64,000 nucleotides of DNA from Parachitinimonas caeni. Its GTDB lineage: Bacteria; Pseudomonadota; Gammaproteobacteria; Burkholderiales; Chitinimonadaceae. The stretch's first letter is position 1. Each line of letters begins with the position of its first letter. The DNA lies in contig NZ_JARRAF010000001.1 in the NCBI RefSeq assembly GCF_030129945.1, positions 186,001-250,000 of the forward strand, given 5' to 3'. Positions 9,027-20,289 of this stretch are shown piece by piece. The position numbers and the translations under genes were made by a program. The notes under the pieces were generated by a model. It did no database searches and was not told the DNA's origin. It was given only the letters and a program-made list of their open reading frames with translations.

Positions 9027-10391
9027 TCACTTACCAATACAGAAACGACCAAATATCTCACCAAGCAAGTCATCAGCGGTGAACTCGCCTGTAATCTCGG
9101 ACAGCGCCTGCTGTGCCAGCCTCAACTCTTCGGCAAACAGCTCCAACTGCTGCCAGCACGTCGCCGCGATGTCCAAATGCCGGGAAGCCACGCCAATAGC
9201 TGCCAAGTGCCGTTCACGTGCCAAAAACTTGGCCTCTTCACCTCCAGCCCAACCAACAGCATTCAGCAAAGACTGGCGCAACAAATCGACTCCTAGCCCT
9301 TCTCTCGCCGATAGGTAAACCTCTGTCTGGCCAGCATCCGACTGCAGCCGTGGCAACTCACCGCTGACATCAATCTTGTTATGCACAAGAATCCTTGGCA
9401 GTTGCATAGGTAGTGCGGCGAGAATTTGGTGTTCCTGCGCTCCCAAACCATGCTGGCTATCGACAATGATCAGAGCCATATCCGCTTTGTTAATGGCGGC
9501 CCAAGTACGCTCAATGCCGATTCTTTCAATCGGATCTTCCGTCGAGCGCAAGCCGGCGGTATCGATCACGTGCAAAGGAATACCGTCTACCAAGACAGTT
9601 TCGCGCACGATGTCCCGCGTTGTGCCCGCGATGTCCGTCACAATTGCAACATCGTCGCCCGCTAAAGCATTCAATAAACTCGACTTACCGACATTGGGCT
9701 GGCCAATCAGAACAATACGCATTCCTTCGCGAACAATGCTGCCTTGTCTGGCAGACCGTTGCACCTGCGACAAGTGTTCACGCACCACTGATAAGCGCCC
9801 CTTGGCATTCAGGCTATCGATAAAATCGACACCCTCTTCTTCAGGAAAGTCTAAAGTGGCTTCAATTAGTGCCCGGATTTCAATCAGTTGATCTTGCAAA
9901 GCATTGATCCGCCTTGAAAATTCACCTCTCAATGACTGGAATGCCAAACGAACGGCTGCTTCTGACTGCGCATCAATCAGATCCGCGACACTCTCGGCCT
10001 GCGCCAGATCAATCTTGTTGTTTAGAAACGCTCTCTGGGTAAATTCACCAGGCTTGGCGATGCGCGCACCCAACTCTACGCAGCGTGCTAACAACATTTT
10101 CAGAATTACCGGTCCCCCGTGTCCTTGTAGTTCCAGAACATCTTCACCGGTAAAGGAGTTAGGGGCAGGAAAATGGAGAGCTAAACCAGCGTCTATGGCG
10201 TTACCTGCCGAATCCTGAAATTCGCAGTAATGGGCTTTTCGTGGGGAGGGAGACTTGCCACAGATTTTTTTGGCAAATTGACTTAAGTCCGGGCCTGAAA
10301 CCCGGACAATTCCGACACCACCTCTGCCGGGGGCTGTTGCAACAGCAGCGATGGTGTCCTTGAGATAAAAATCAGTGCTTGGCCCGCTCAT
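9027..10391 (-). CDS. mnmE: tRNA modification GTPase MnmE
   Basis: A 454-aa GTPase that, with MnmG, makes the xm5U34 wobble modification in several tRNAs. It has an N-terminal folate-binding domain (VATAPGRGGVGIVRVSG), a central G domain with GQPNVGKSS (P loop), DIAGTTRD (switch) and HNKID, and the C-terminal FCIGK motif with the essential Cys. The ATG at 10391 overlaps the yidC coding end by 20 nt; a GTG two codons earlier is possible. It is last in the canonical rpmH-rnpA-yidD-yidC-mnmE series. Confidence 0.97.
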   Translation of the reverse strand: MSGPSTDFYLKDTIAAVATAPGRGGVGIVRVSGPDLSQFAKKICGKSPSPRKAHYCEFQDSAGNAIDAGLALHFPAPNSFTGEDVLELQGHGGPVILKMLLARCVELGARIAKPGEFTQRAFLNNKIDLAQAESVADLIDAQSEAAVRLAFQSLRGEFSRRINALQDQLIEIRALIEATLDFPEEEGVDFIDSLNAKGRLSVVREHLSQVQRSARQGSIVREGMRIVLIGQPNVGKSSLLNALAGDDVAIVTDIAGTTRDIVRETVLVDGIPLHVIDTAGLRSTEDPIERIGIERTWAAINKADMALIIVDSQHGLGAQEHQILAALPMQLPRILVHNKIDVSGELPRLQSDAGQTEVYLSAREGLGVDLLRQSLLNAVGWAGGEEAKFLARERHLAAIGVASRHLDIAATCWQQLELFAEELRLAQQALSEITGEFTADDLLGEIFGRFCIGK

Positions 10392-12027
10392 CGGCACGTT
10401 CTATCTGACGAGTGATAAACCATTGTTGCGCAATGGAAAGTAGATTGTTCACCAACCAGTAAAGCACTAAACCAGCAGGGAAGAAGAAGAACAGTACGCT
10501 AAACGCAACCGGCATGATCTTCATCATCTTGTCCTGCATCGGGTCTGTCGCAGGTGGATTTAGCATGGTCTGGACAAAATTCGAGATGGCTAAGACCACC
10601 GGCAGAATGTAGTAAGGATCAGGTACAGACAAATCATGGATCCAGCCAAGCCAAGGGGCTTGCCGCAACTCGACCGAAGCGAGCAGGGCGGAATACAAGG
10701 CAAAAAATACTGGAATCTGAACTAGAATCGGCAAACAACCTGACAATGGATTTGCTTTTTCCTGTTTGTACAGTTCCATGACAGCTTGTTGATACTTCAC
10801 TCGGTCATCGCCGTATTGCTCCTTCAGGCGCTGCATACGAGGCACCAGCTTTTTCATTTTGGCAGCCGAACGATATTGCGCATTTGCCAAAGGGAAAAAC
10901 GCCAGTTTGACCAGCATGGTCAGCAATACTATCGCCCATCCCCAGTTTCCAACCATGCTATGCAGCATGTCGAGCAGCCAGAAAAGTGGCTTAGCAATGA
11001 CAGTTGTCCAACCATAGTCTTTTACCAACTCAAAACCAGGTGCTACAGACTCCAGTGTCCTGGTCTCTTCAGGCCCGGCGTACAGCGGTACGGACATCTG
11101 GACAGTTTTGCCTGGTGCAAGAACAGGTAAATCAACAATTGCACCAGCCGAATACAAGCCATCCCCAACACCTTTCACTTCAAACCGACAGTTTGAAGTC
11201 GTTTGGCAAACGGCAGGCTGGCCCTGCGGTGACAATATCCAGGCGCTGACAAAATAATGCTGAACCATGGCAACCCAACCATTGTTACCATGAGAAGCGT
11301 ATTTGGCTTTGCCTTTGTCTATGTCTTCGAAGCTGACCTTCTGAAACTTTTCAGCATCGGTATATACGGCGGGGCCAGTAAAGGTGTTAACCATCTTGCC
11401 ATCACCTTCAGCAGCAGAGCCATCACGCAACAATCTGTAATAGGCCGACAGCTGAACTGGCTTGTCCGCCGTGCTAGTCACCTCATACCGTACATTGACC
11501 AGGTAGCTACCACGCTGGAAGGTGTAAATTTTTGCGACTTTGATACCCGCAACTTCAGCAGCTTCGAGCCGAACTTGCAGTTCCTTTTGCCCGGCATCCA
11601 ATTCAAATTTATTGGCAGCTGCCGTAAATAAGGTGCGGTGATTTGGCAACGCCGGAAGCGCTGGGTTCAGAAGACCTGTTTGTGCAACATAAACATGCTG
11701 AGCTCCATCATCCAGCAGTTGCAAGGGTTGATTGGGCTTTGCACGACTGCCATGGCGAAGCAAAGCCAGCTTGCGCAGGTCGCCCCCCATGGTATCAATT
11801 TCGGCTTGAATAACATCCGTTTTCACCAAAAGGCGATTGCCTTTCTGTAACCACTTGCCCTCGTTCTGCGCTTCCGCTGCCACTTTGGCATTGCCAGCAG
11901 AACTCGATGTAGCAGCCGCTTGAGTGGTTGCTACAGGCTTAGGATGGCGTTTCTCTTCCCATTGTTGCCAAAAAAACAAAATGGCAAACGACAGTACGAT
12001 AAACACGATGAGTCTGCGGTTATCCAT
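10372..12027 (-). CDS. yidC: Membrane protein insertase YidC
   Basis: A 551-aa inner-membrane insertase/chaperone of the Oxa1/YidC family. The N-terminal helix begins MDNRRLIVFIVLSFAILFFW. A large periplasmic domain (~50-330) follows, then the conserved five-helix core with GNWGWAIVLLTMLVKL, the cytoplasmic helical hairpin with NPLSGCLPILVQIPVF, and a basic C-terminal tail. The ATG at 12027 is preferred over an in-frame TTG four codons upstream. Confidence 0.97.
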   Translation of the reverse strand: MDNRRLIVFIVLSFAILFFWQQWEEKRHPKPVATTQAAATSSSAGNAKVAAEAQNEGKWLQKGNRLLVKTDVIQAEIDTMGGDLRKLALLRHGSRAKPNQPLQLLDDGAQHVYVAQTGLLNPALPALPNHRTLFTAAANKFELDAGQKELQVRLEAAEVAGIKVAKIYTFQRGSYLVNVRYEVTSTADKPVQLSAYYRLLRDGSAAEGDGKMVNTFTGPAVYTDAEKFQKVSFEDIDKGKAKYASHGNNGWVAMVQHYFVSAWILSPQGQPAVCQTTSNCRFEVKGVGDGLYSAGAIVDLPVLAPGKTVQMSVPLYAGPEETRTLESVAPGFELVKDYGWTTVIAKPLFWLLDMLHSMVGNWGWAIVLLTMLVKLAFFPLANAQYRSAAKMKKLVPRMQRLKEQYGDDRVKYQQAVMELYKQEKANPLSGCLPILVQIPVFFALYSALLASVELRQAPWLGWIHDLSVPDPYYILPVVLAISNFVQTMLNPPATDPMQDKMMKIMPVAFSVLFFFFPAGLVLYWLVNNLLSIAQQWFITRQIERADERAKH

Positions 12028-12050
12028 CAAAAGATCCAATCAAACATTGT

Positions 12051-12260
12051 TCACGGAACGGGGTCGTATCCACCGAGACAAAACGGATGGCAGCGGCAAA
12101 GCCGACGCATTGTAAGCCAGCAGCCCTTTACGGCACCGTATTTCGTAAGTGCTTCAAGCCCATAATCGGAGCAGGAAGGATAGAATCGACATCTGGGGCC
12201 TAATAATGGCCGCACCAGATACTGATAAAGCCGAATCAGGCTGACGAGGAGTTTCGACAT
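12051..12260 (-). CDS. yidD: Membrane protein insertion efficiency factor YidD
   Basis: A 69-aa YidD protein. Family motifs: IRLYQYLVRPLLGPRCRFYPSC at the N-terminal half and SDYGLEAL, then CHPFCLGGYDPVP at the C terminus. It is associated with the inner membrane and assists YidC-dependent insertion. The start at 12260 lies inside the 3' end of rnpA (25-nt overlap), which is the usual arrangement. Confidence 0.95.
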   Translation of the reverse strand: MSKLLVSLIRLYQYLVRPLLGPRCRFYPSCSDYGLEALTKYGAVKGCWLTMRRLCRCHPFCLGGYDPVP

Positions 12261-12607
12261 TGTTGCAAACGCTTGGCCAAGCGCTCTAAAGCCGCCCTGG
12301 CAAGCATCCCATCCTCTCGTCCAAGACGCTTTTTCGCACGCACAACCCAATCCAAGCCGCAGGTGACTTCAGGATTCAATCTGAACCATTCTCGCACTTG
12401 GCGCTTGATACGATTGCGACCAACCGCTCGTTTATCAACGCGTTTGGAGACAACCAACCCCAAACGGCCGCGACTTAAGGAGTTGGGCTTGACCCAGATC
12501 TGAAAAAGTTCATTTCCAGCCTGGTACCTCAAATTAAAAACGGATGAAAATTCATCCGTTTTTATAAGCCGATCCAACCGCGAGAAACGATTGGTATTGC
12601 TAGCCAT
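12236..12607 (-). CDS. rnpA: Ribonuclease P protein component
   Basis: A 123-aa basic protein cofactor of RNase P, which matures tRNA 5' ends. The RNR signature is VGRNRIKRQVREWFR (~62-76), and LGLVVSKRVDKRAVGRNR precedes it. It lies immediately after rpmH, as in nearly all bacteria. Confidence 0.96.
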   Translation of the reverse strand: MASNTNRFSRLDRLIKTDEFSSVFNLRYQAGNELFQIWVKPNSLSRGRLGLVVSKRVDKRAVGRNRIKRQVREWFRLNPEVTCGLDWVVRAKKRLGREDGMLARAALERLAKRLQQCRNSSSA

Positions 12608-12640
12608 GTAACGCAGGGCCTACCGGTCACTGACAGCAAA

Positions 12641-12775
12641 TCAAACAGCGATACGGGCACGGCCCTTGGCGCGGCGAGCACGAATAACTGCGCGACCACC
12701 GCGAGTCTTCATGCGAACCAGAAAGCCATGAGTGCGTTTACGACGAACAACAGATGGTTGATAAGTGCGCTTCAT
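12641..12775 (-). CDS. rpmH: Large ribosomal subunit protein bL34
   Basis: A 44-aa, highly basic protein starting [19 protein letters not shown] and ending RARIAV, unmistakably bL34. It is the first gene of the leftward set and lies 243 nt from dnaA, on the opposite strand. Confidence 0.98.
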   Translation of the reverse strand: MKRTYQPSVVRRKRTHGFLVRMKTRGGRAVIRARRAKGRARIAV

Positions 12776-12898
12776 TTGTCTGAACCCCAGTTGATTCTAC
12801 GATGCGAAAAACGGGATATTAGACAACCACTTATTTCAGCTGTCAATCGCGTCTTGACAAAAACCATCAGCACCTCTCCATCCCGCCAACTGCACAGC

Positions 12899-12907
12899 TG
12901 TGGATAA
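12899..12907 (-). promoter_or_regulatory. DnaA box (rpmH-dnaA intergenic)
   Basis: TGTGGATAA is a perfect match to the reverse complement of the consensus TTATCCACA. It lies 112 nt upstream of the dnaA start and may serve dnaA autoregulation or origin function. Confidence 0.8.
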
Positions 12908-13018
12908 GTCTGGGGAAAGAGACTAGAATAACTAACCGTTCACTCTACCAACCGTGCTCGCACCTCCATGGTGCTTATGGCTTTATTTGTCATTTGACTC
13001 TCACGGTACGCTACCCAC

Positions 13019-14416
13019 ATGTCCGCTGTTGATGAATTTTGGACGAACTGTTTGGCCAAGTTCGAAAAAGAACTATCGGTCCAGCAATTCAATACTTGGA
13101 TCAAGCCACTTCAGTGTCAGGTTGACGAGGAAGCTGTCGTAATTTTTGCACCGAACCATTTCACGCTTCAGTTCGTGAAAGACCGTTTTTTCGCAAAAAT
13201 CGAAAAGTACGCCAATGATCACTTTGGCGACCAGATGAGCCTTGAGTTGAAAGTAGGCAGCAATGCAGCAATTCGCCGTCCAGTTGTTGAAAAATCGGCG
13301 GTCACGCCAGAAGTGGAAGCTGAGGTAGAGCCTGCCAAAGCAACTCCCTTGGCAGCCAAGACAGCCGCATTCAGGCAGCTAGCATCGAATCACGAGACCA
13401 CTCGCTTAAACCCTAATTTCACATTTGACACACTGGTAACCGGCAAAGCTAACCAGCTGGCACGGGCAGCCGCTTTGCAAATTGCTGAAAATCCAGGCCA
13501 CGCTTACAACCCGCTGTTTGTCTATGGCGGCTCAGGCCTCGGCAAGACACACTTGATTCAAGCCATTGGCAACTTTGTGCATCAACACAACAGCCAAGCC
13601 AAGATCCGCTATATCCACGCAGAGCGCTATGTTGCGGATGTCGTAAAGGCTTACCAGCATAAAGCCTTCGACGAGTTCAAACGCTACTACCATTCCTTGG
13701 ACCTGTTGCTGATTGACGACATACAGTTCTTTTCTGGAAAGAACCGTACACAAGAAGAATTCTTCTATGCTTTCAATGCCTTAATTGAAGGTCATCGCCA
13801 AGTCATCATCACTTCCGATAGATATCCCAAAGAAATTGAAGGGATAGAAGATCGGCTGATTTCACGCTTTGGCTGGGGATTGACTGTTGCTATCGAGCCT
13901 CCTGAGCTGGAAATGCGGGTCGCCATCCTGATGAAAAAAGCGGAAACCGAAGGGTTCAAACTTGATTCTGGTGTCGCCTTCTTCATAGCGAAAAATATCC
14001 GCTCCAATGTTCGTGAACTGGAAGGGGCTCTTAAGCGGGTACTTGCCTACTCGCGGTTCACAGGTCAGCCCATCACCCTTGAACTGACCAAAGAAGCAAT
14101 GAAGGATATTCTGGCAGCAGGCAACAAGCAGATCTCCGTGGAAGCCATCCAGAAAATTGTTGCGGATTTCTACAAGATCAAAGTCTCCGATATGCATTCG
14201 AAGAAGCGTACCCGAGACATCGCCAGGCCAAGACAAGTAGCCATGACTCTGGCCAAAGACCTCACCCACATGAGCCTGCCTGCAATTGGCGAAGCCTTTG
14301 GTGGAAGAGACCATACCACCGTGTTGCATGCCTGCAAGACAGTTGCCCAACTAAGACAAACCGATTCGAACCTGAATCATGACTACAACGTACTAACTCA
14401 GATGTTAAGGAACTGA
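13019..14416 (+). CDS. dnaA: Chromosomal replication initiator DnaA
   Basis: A 465-aa initiator that binds DnaA boxes and melts oriC. Domain I (~1-80) starts with [22 protein letters not shown] and domain II is a variable linker. The domain III AAA+ core has Walker [11 protein letters not shown] (~172) and Walker [11 protein letters not shown]. The domain IV helix-turn-helix signature [18 protein letters not shown], then [11 protein letters not shown], ends the protein. It is transcribed towards dnaN and gyrB, presumably as one operon or several overlapping transcripts. Confidence 0.98.
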   Translation: MSAVDEFWTNCLAKFEKELSVQQFNTWIKPLQCQVDEEAVVIFAPNHFTLQFVKDRFFAKIEKYANDHFGDQMSLELKVGSNAAIRRPVVEKSAVTPEVEAEVEPAKATPLAAKTAAFRQLASNHETTRLNPNFTFDTLVTGKANQLARAAALQIAENPGHAYNPLFVYGGSGLGKTHLIQAIGNFVHQHNSQAKIRYIHAERYVADVVKAYQHKAFDEFKRYYHSLDLLLIDDIQFFSGKNRTQEEFFYAFNALIEGHRQVIITSDRYPKEIEGIEDRLISRFGWGLTVAIEPPELEMRVAILMKKAETEGFKLDSGVAFFIAKNIRSNVRELEGALKRVLAYSRFTGQPITLELTKEAMKDILAAGNKQISVEAIQKIVADFYKIKVSDMHSKKRTRDIARPRQVAMTLAKDLTHMSLPAIGEAFGGRDHTTVLHACKTVAQLRQTDSNLNHDYNVLTQMLRN

Positions 14417-14598
14417 TAGTTTGTGGATAAACCCCGTTTTCGTGGTGACCAAAAAATCAATGAACAAAACACCCACAACACCCAGCGTAGTTTATCCACA
14501 CCGCAAAACGTGAGATAACCCATTGAAAAAATTAAAAAAACTGGGTTTTCCACAGAAACCGGCGCCCTTTATTACTTATTTTCAGGAATCTATACAAG
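14417..14598. other. Candidate oriC (dnaA-dnaN intergenic)
   Basis: Two perfect DnaA boxes (TGTGGATAA at 14422-14430 and TTATCCACA at 14492-14500) and one single-mismatch box (TTTTCCACA at 14546-14554) occur in 182 nt. An A/T-rich stretch at ~14521-14540 could be the unwinding element. The box density is higher here than on the rpmH side, so this is the better origin candidate. No GC-skew calculation was possible. Confidence 0.6.
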
Positions 14599-15708
14599 AT
14601 GTTATTGATACAAGCAGATCGTGACGCTCTCCTGAAACCGCTCACCACCGTCACTGGAATTGTTGAACGTCGGCACACCATGCCGATACTCTCGAATGTA
14701 TTAATTTCGAAACAAGGTAATGTTCTCTCTTTTCTAGCAACAGACTTGGAAATTCAGATTACTTGTGAACAAGCCATCGAAGGCAATGGACCTGATTTCC
14801 AGTTCACTGCATCAGCAAAGAAATTTCAGGACATCCTGCGTGCTATTCCAGAACACGCTACCGTATGCATTGAAAGTGCAGATGGTCGTCTGACTATCCG
14901 ATCAGGAAAAAGCCGATTCAATTTACAGACACTTCCAGCAGAAGATTTTCCAAAACTTGCGATTGAAAACTCACCAAGAGTACCGATTACCCTACCGCAC
15001 AGTTTATTGAAAAACCTGCTGTCAAAAGTTCAGTATGCAATGGCACATCAGGATATTCGTTATTACCTGAATGGCCTGTTTATTATCGTTGACGGCAACA
15101 ACCTAAAACTTGTCGCAACAGACGGCCATCGTCTGGCATTTTGTGCAAGCAATCTGGATGTTGAACTCGATCGACACGAGACTATCCTTCCGCGTAAAAC
15201 AATCACGGAGCTTTACAAATTATTAAGTGATAGCGATAACCCGCTTCATATTGAATTTGGAAAAAACCAGGTTCAGTTCAAATTTGGATCGATCACCATC
15301 CATTCAAAAGTCGTGGATGGAAAGTTTCCTGATTACAATCGTGTAATCCCCACAACCAATGAACGCATCATTGCATTGGATCGTGTCCAACTAACCCAGG
15401 CACTACAACGCGCAGCCATTCTTTCAAATGAGAAATTCCGCGGTGTTCGTTTCCTTCTCAGTCCCGGTTCGCTAAAAATTGTTTGTAACAACAGCGAGCA
15501 AGAAGAAGCACAAGAAGAACTGGAAATCAGTTATGACTACAGCACGCTCGATATTGGATACAACATCGGTTATCTGCTTGATGTTTTAAACAATATAGAT
15601 GCTGAAACGCTATTGTTTGCTTTTGGTGAACAGGCAACAACCAGCACCTTGGTCACCATACCTGATAACCCCGATTTCAAATATGTAGTCATGCCAATGC
15701 GTATCTAA
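14599..15708 (+). CDS. dnaN: DNA polymerase III sliding clamp (beta)
   Basis: A 369-aa beta clamp, which dimerises around DNA to tether replicative polymerase. The N terminus MLLIQADRDALLKPL, the ERRHTMPILSN motif and the C terminus YVVMPMRI, which forms part of the peptide-binding pocket, are all typical. Its neighbours dnaA and gyrB are in standard order, with no recF between dnaN and gyrB. Confidence 0.98.
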   Translation: MLLIQADRDALLKPLTTVTGIVERRHTMPILSNVLISKQGNVLSFLATDLEIQITCEQAIEGNGPDFQFTASAKKFQDILRAIPEHATVCIESADGRLTIRSGKSRFNLQTLPAEDFPKLAIENSPRVPITLPHSLLKNLLSKVQYAMAHQDIRYYLNGLFIIVDGNNLKLVATDGHRLAFCASNLDVELDRHETILPRKTITELYKLLSDSDNPLHIEFGKNQVQFKFGSITIHSKVVDGKFPDYNRVIPTTNERIIALDRVQLTQALQRAAILSNEKFRGVRFLLSPGSLKIVCNNSEQEEAQEELEISYDYSTLDIGYNIGYLLDVLNNIDAETLLFAFGEQATTSTLVTIPDNPDFKYVVMPMRI

Positions 15709-15757
15709 AACAGCATTGCCATGATTTTTTCCATTTGAGACTACTTCCAGGAATTAG

Positions 15758-18151
<2,394 letters not shown>

Positions 18152-18180
18152 ATAGAATTTATTCGCATTTTTATAAATAG

Positions 18181-18218
18181 ATACCGCAGCACTTTTAAGG
18201 GTGTTGCGGTATTATTCT
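18181..18218. terminator. Bidirectional intrinsic terminator after gyrB
   Basis: Stem ATACCGCAGCAC / GTGTTGCGGTAT with an 8-nt loop, followed by a T-rich stretch. The stop codon of the convergent GGDEF-EAL gene falls inside the loop, so the two convergent units share it. Confidence 0.85.
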
Positions 18219-20282
18219 TTTCAAACCAATGTTTTGAATTTCCAAGGATGAGATGGGTTTGGAGAAATAGAATCCCTGGATCAATTCGCAGCCCATATTC
18301 GCAAGCAGTTCATATTGTTCTTTTGATTCAACACCTTCTGCGATGACGGTTAATCCAAGTTCGTGTGCCAGGCCAATAATGGCCCGTGCTATTGCCCGGT
18401 CGCGTTCATCCTGCTGTAAATTGGCTACAAATAGCCTGTCTATTTTCAATACATCCAGTGGTAATTGCTTTAAATAAGCCAGGGACGAATAACCGGTACC
18501 GAAATCATCCATAGCCATTTTTACCCCTATACTACGCAGGCGTTTTAAAACATTTTGGCTCGTTGCAATATTCTGGATAATGGTACTCTCTGTAACTTCC
18601 AATTCCAGGCAATGTGCGGGTAATCCCGTTTCATCCAGTAATTGTTCAACCTGATGAATTAATAATTCATCTGAAAACTGCTTGGCGGATAAATTCACGG
18701 CTATCGTCAAATTCTCACTGACGGATTGATTCCATAGCATGCGCTGTTTGCAGGCAGCTTTTAATATCCAGCTACTGACTTTAACGATCAGTCCACTTTC
18801 TTCAAGCAGGGGAATGAATACTGTTGGTGAAACCATACCGGCATCAGGGTGGTGCCAGCGTAATAAGGCTTCGACACCGTGAATGCAATTGTCCGCAACA
18901 CCGACCTGGGGTTGATACAGTAATTCAAATTGATTTTGCTCCATGGCCTGATACAGGCTTTCCATAAGCAGATTGCGCGCACGTACACGGGCATTCATTT
19001 CTGGCGAGTGATGGCGAAAGCTCATCCGGCCATCTTGTTTGGCCTGGTACATCGCCACGTCTGCTGCCTGCAGCAGTTGGTCGGTATTGGCACCATCATC
19101 CGGATAATAGGCAATGCCGATGCTGACGCCGGCTACCAGAGAATGGCCATCGATCAGATAGGGTTTGGTCTGTGCCTTGAGGATTTTCTCGGCAATCGTG
19201 GAAACCTGTTCTTCGCTGACATCTTCTTCCAGGAGCACCGCGAATTCGTCACCGCCGATACGGCCGATTACATCGTATTCGCGCATGCTGGTGGTCAGTC
19301 GTTTGCAGAAGGCGGTTAACAACTTGTCCCCTACCGGGTGGCCGTGGGTGTCGTTCACGTCCTTGAAGTGATCGAGGTCGAGATACATCAATGCCAGTGG
19401 CTTGTTCCAGCGTTGTGCTTTTGAGAGTGCGGCTGCCACAGCCTGAAAGAAGCCAGCGCGATTCAGCAGCCCGGTCAGCGCATCGGTAATGGCGATTCGC
19501 TTGAGGGTGGCCTGCAATTGTTTGATCCGGCTGATGTCCTGAAATGCCAGCACCCAGCCCTGGTTTGTCGACAAAGGTGAGCATGAGAGCTGAAGGGGAA
19601 ACGCCGGGTTCGAGTCTGATTCGTACCAGACTTCATGCGTCAGGGTGCGGGCCGAGGTTCCGGTTTGGGGGAAGTCGTATAGCCCACCGGTTTCGCACCA
19701 GAATGGAAGAGAGCCGTTGGGTTCTGCTGGCAGGTGAACCGAGAGGATTTCAGCCGCCGCCGGGTTGGTGTAGATGAGGTGCAGGCCACTATCGAGTACG
19801 GCGATGCCTTCGCCTGTGGTATTGAGGATTTCCACCAGAAAAGCCTTGGCCTTGTTTGCTTCGTTATGCGCGACCTCCCGGTCCATCTGGCGTTGACGGC
19901 TGCCCAGCAGATTGTTCACCTTGGCTTCGAGGATCTTGCTGGTGATGGGCTTACATAGATAGTCGATGGCACCGGCTTGCAAACCGCGCAGCATTTGGTT
20001 GATGTCATCCCCGTAAGCCGTGATCATCAGCACCGGGATGTCACGGGTGCGCCGATTCAGGCGCATCAGGCGTGCGACTTCAATACCGTCCAGTTCTGGC
20101 ATCTGTACATCCAGCAGCACCAGCGCAACCGGTTGTTTGATCAGTACGCGTAGCGCCTCTTTGCCACTGGTGACAGCAATGATATTGCGGCTGCCATCAT
20201 CCAGCAGAGCTTCGAGTGCCACCAGATTGGATGGCTTGTCATCGACCAGCAGGACGGTTGGCTGGGAAGTTTCGGTATACAT
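18195..20282 (-). CDS. Response regulator with PAS, GGDEF and EAL domains
   Basis: A 695-aa cyclic-di-GMP signalling protein. The REC domain (~8-125) has the phospho-acceptor in LVLLDVQMPELDG and the conserved Lys in LCKPI. A PAS-like region (~145-255) follows. The GGDEF domain has an intact RIGGDEF and an upstream REYD inhibitory-site motif. The EAL domain has EALLRW, AVNLSAKQ, LELEVTES, DDFGTGYSS and IAEGVES, so the metal and catalytic residues look complete. By motif both synthase and phosphodiesterase activity are possible. It follows the hybrid kinase gene by 7 nt, so that kinase is its likely input. Confidence 0.94.
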   Translation of the reverse strand: MYTETSQPTVLLVDDKPSNLVALEALLDDGSRNIIAVTSGKEALRVLIKQPVALVLLDVQMPELDGIEVARLMRLNRRTRDIPVLMITAYGDDINQMLRGLQAGAIDYLCKPITSKILEAKVNNLLGSRQRQMDREVAHNEANKAKAFLVEILNTTGEGIAVLDSGLHLIYTNPAAAEILSVHLPAEPNGSLPFWCETGGLYDFPQTGTSARTLTHEVWYESDSNPAFPLQLSCSPLSTNQGWVLAFQDISRIKQLQATLKRIAITDALTGLLNRAGFFQAVAAALSKAQRWNKPLALMYLDLDHFKDVNDTHGHPVGDKLLTAFCKRLTTSMREYDVIGRIGGDEFAVLLEEDVSEEQVSTIAEKILKAQTKPYLIDGHSLVAGVSIGIAYYPDDGANTDQLLQAADVAMYQAKQDGRMSFRHHSPEMNARVRARNLLMESLYQAMEQNQFELLYQPQVGVADNCIHGVEALLRWHHPDAGMVSPTVFIPLLEESGLIVKVSSWILKAACKQRMLWNQSVSENLTIAVNLSAKQFSDELLIHQVEQLLDETGLPAHCLELEVTESTIIQNIATSQNVLKRLRSIGVKMAMDDFGTGYSSLAYLKQLPLDVLKIDRLFVANLQQDERDRAIARAIIGLAHELGLTVIAEGVESKEQYELLANMGCELIQGFYFSKPISSLEIQNIGLKRIIPQHP

Positions 20283-20289
20283 TGGCGCC

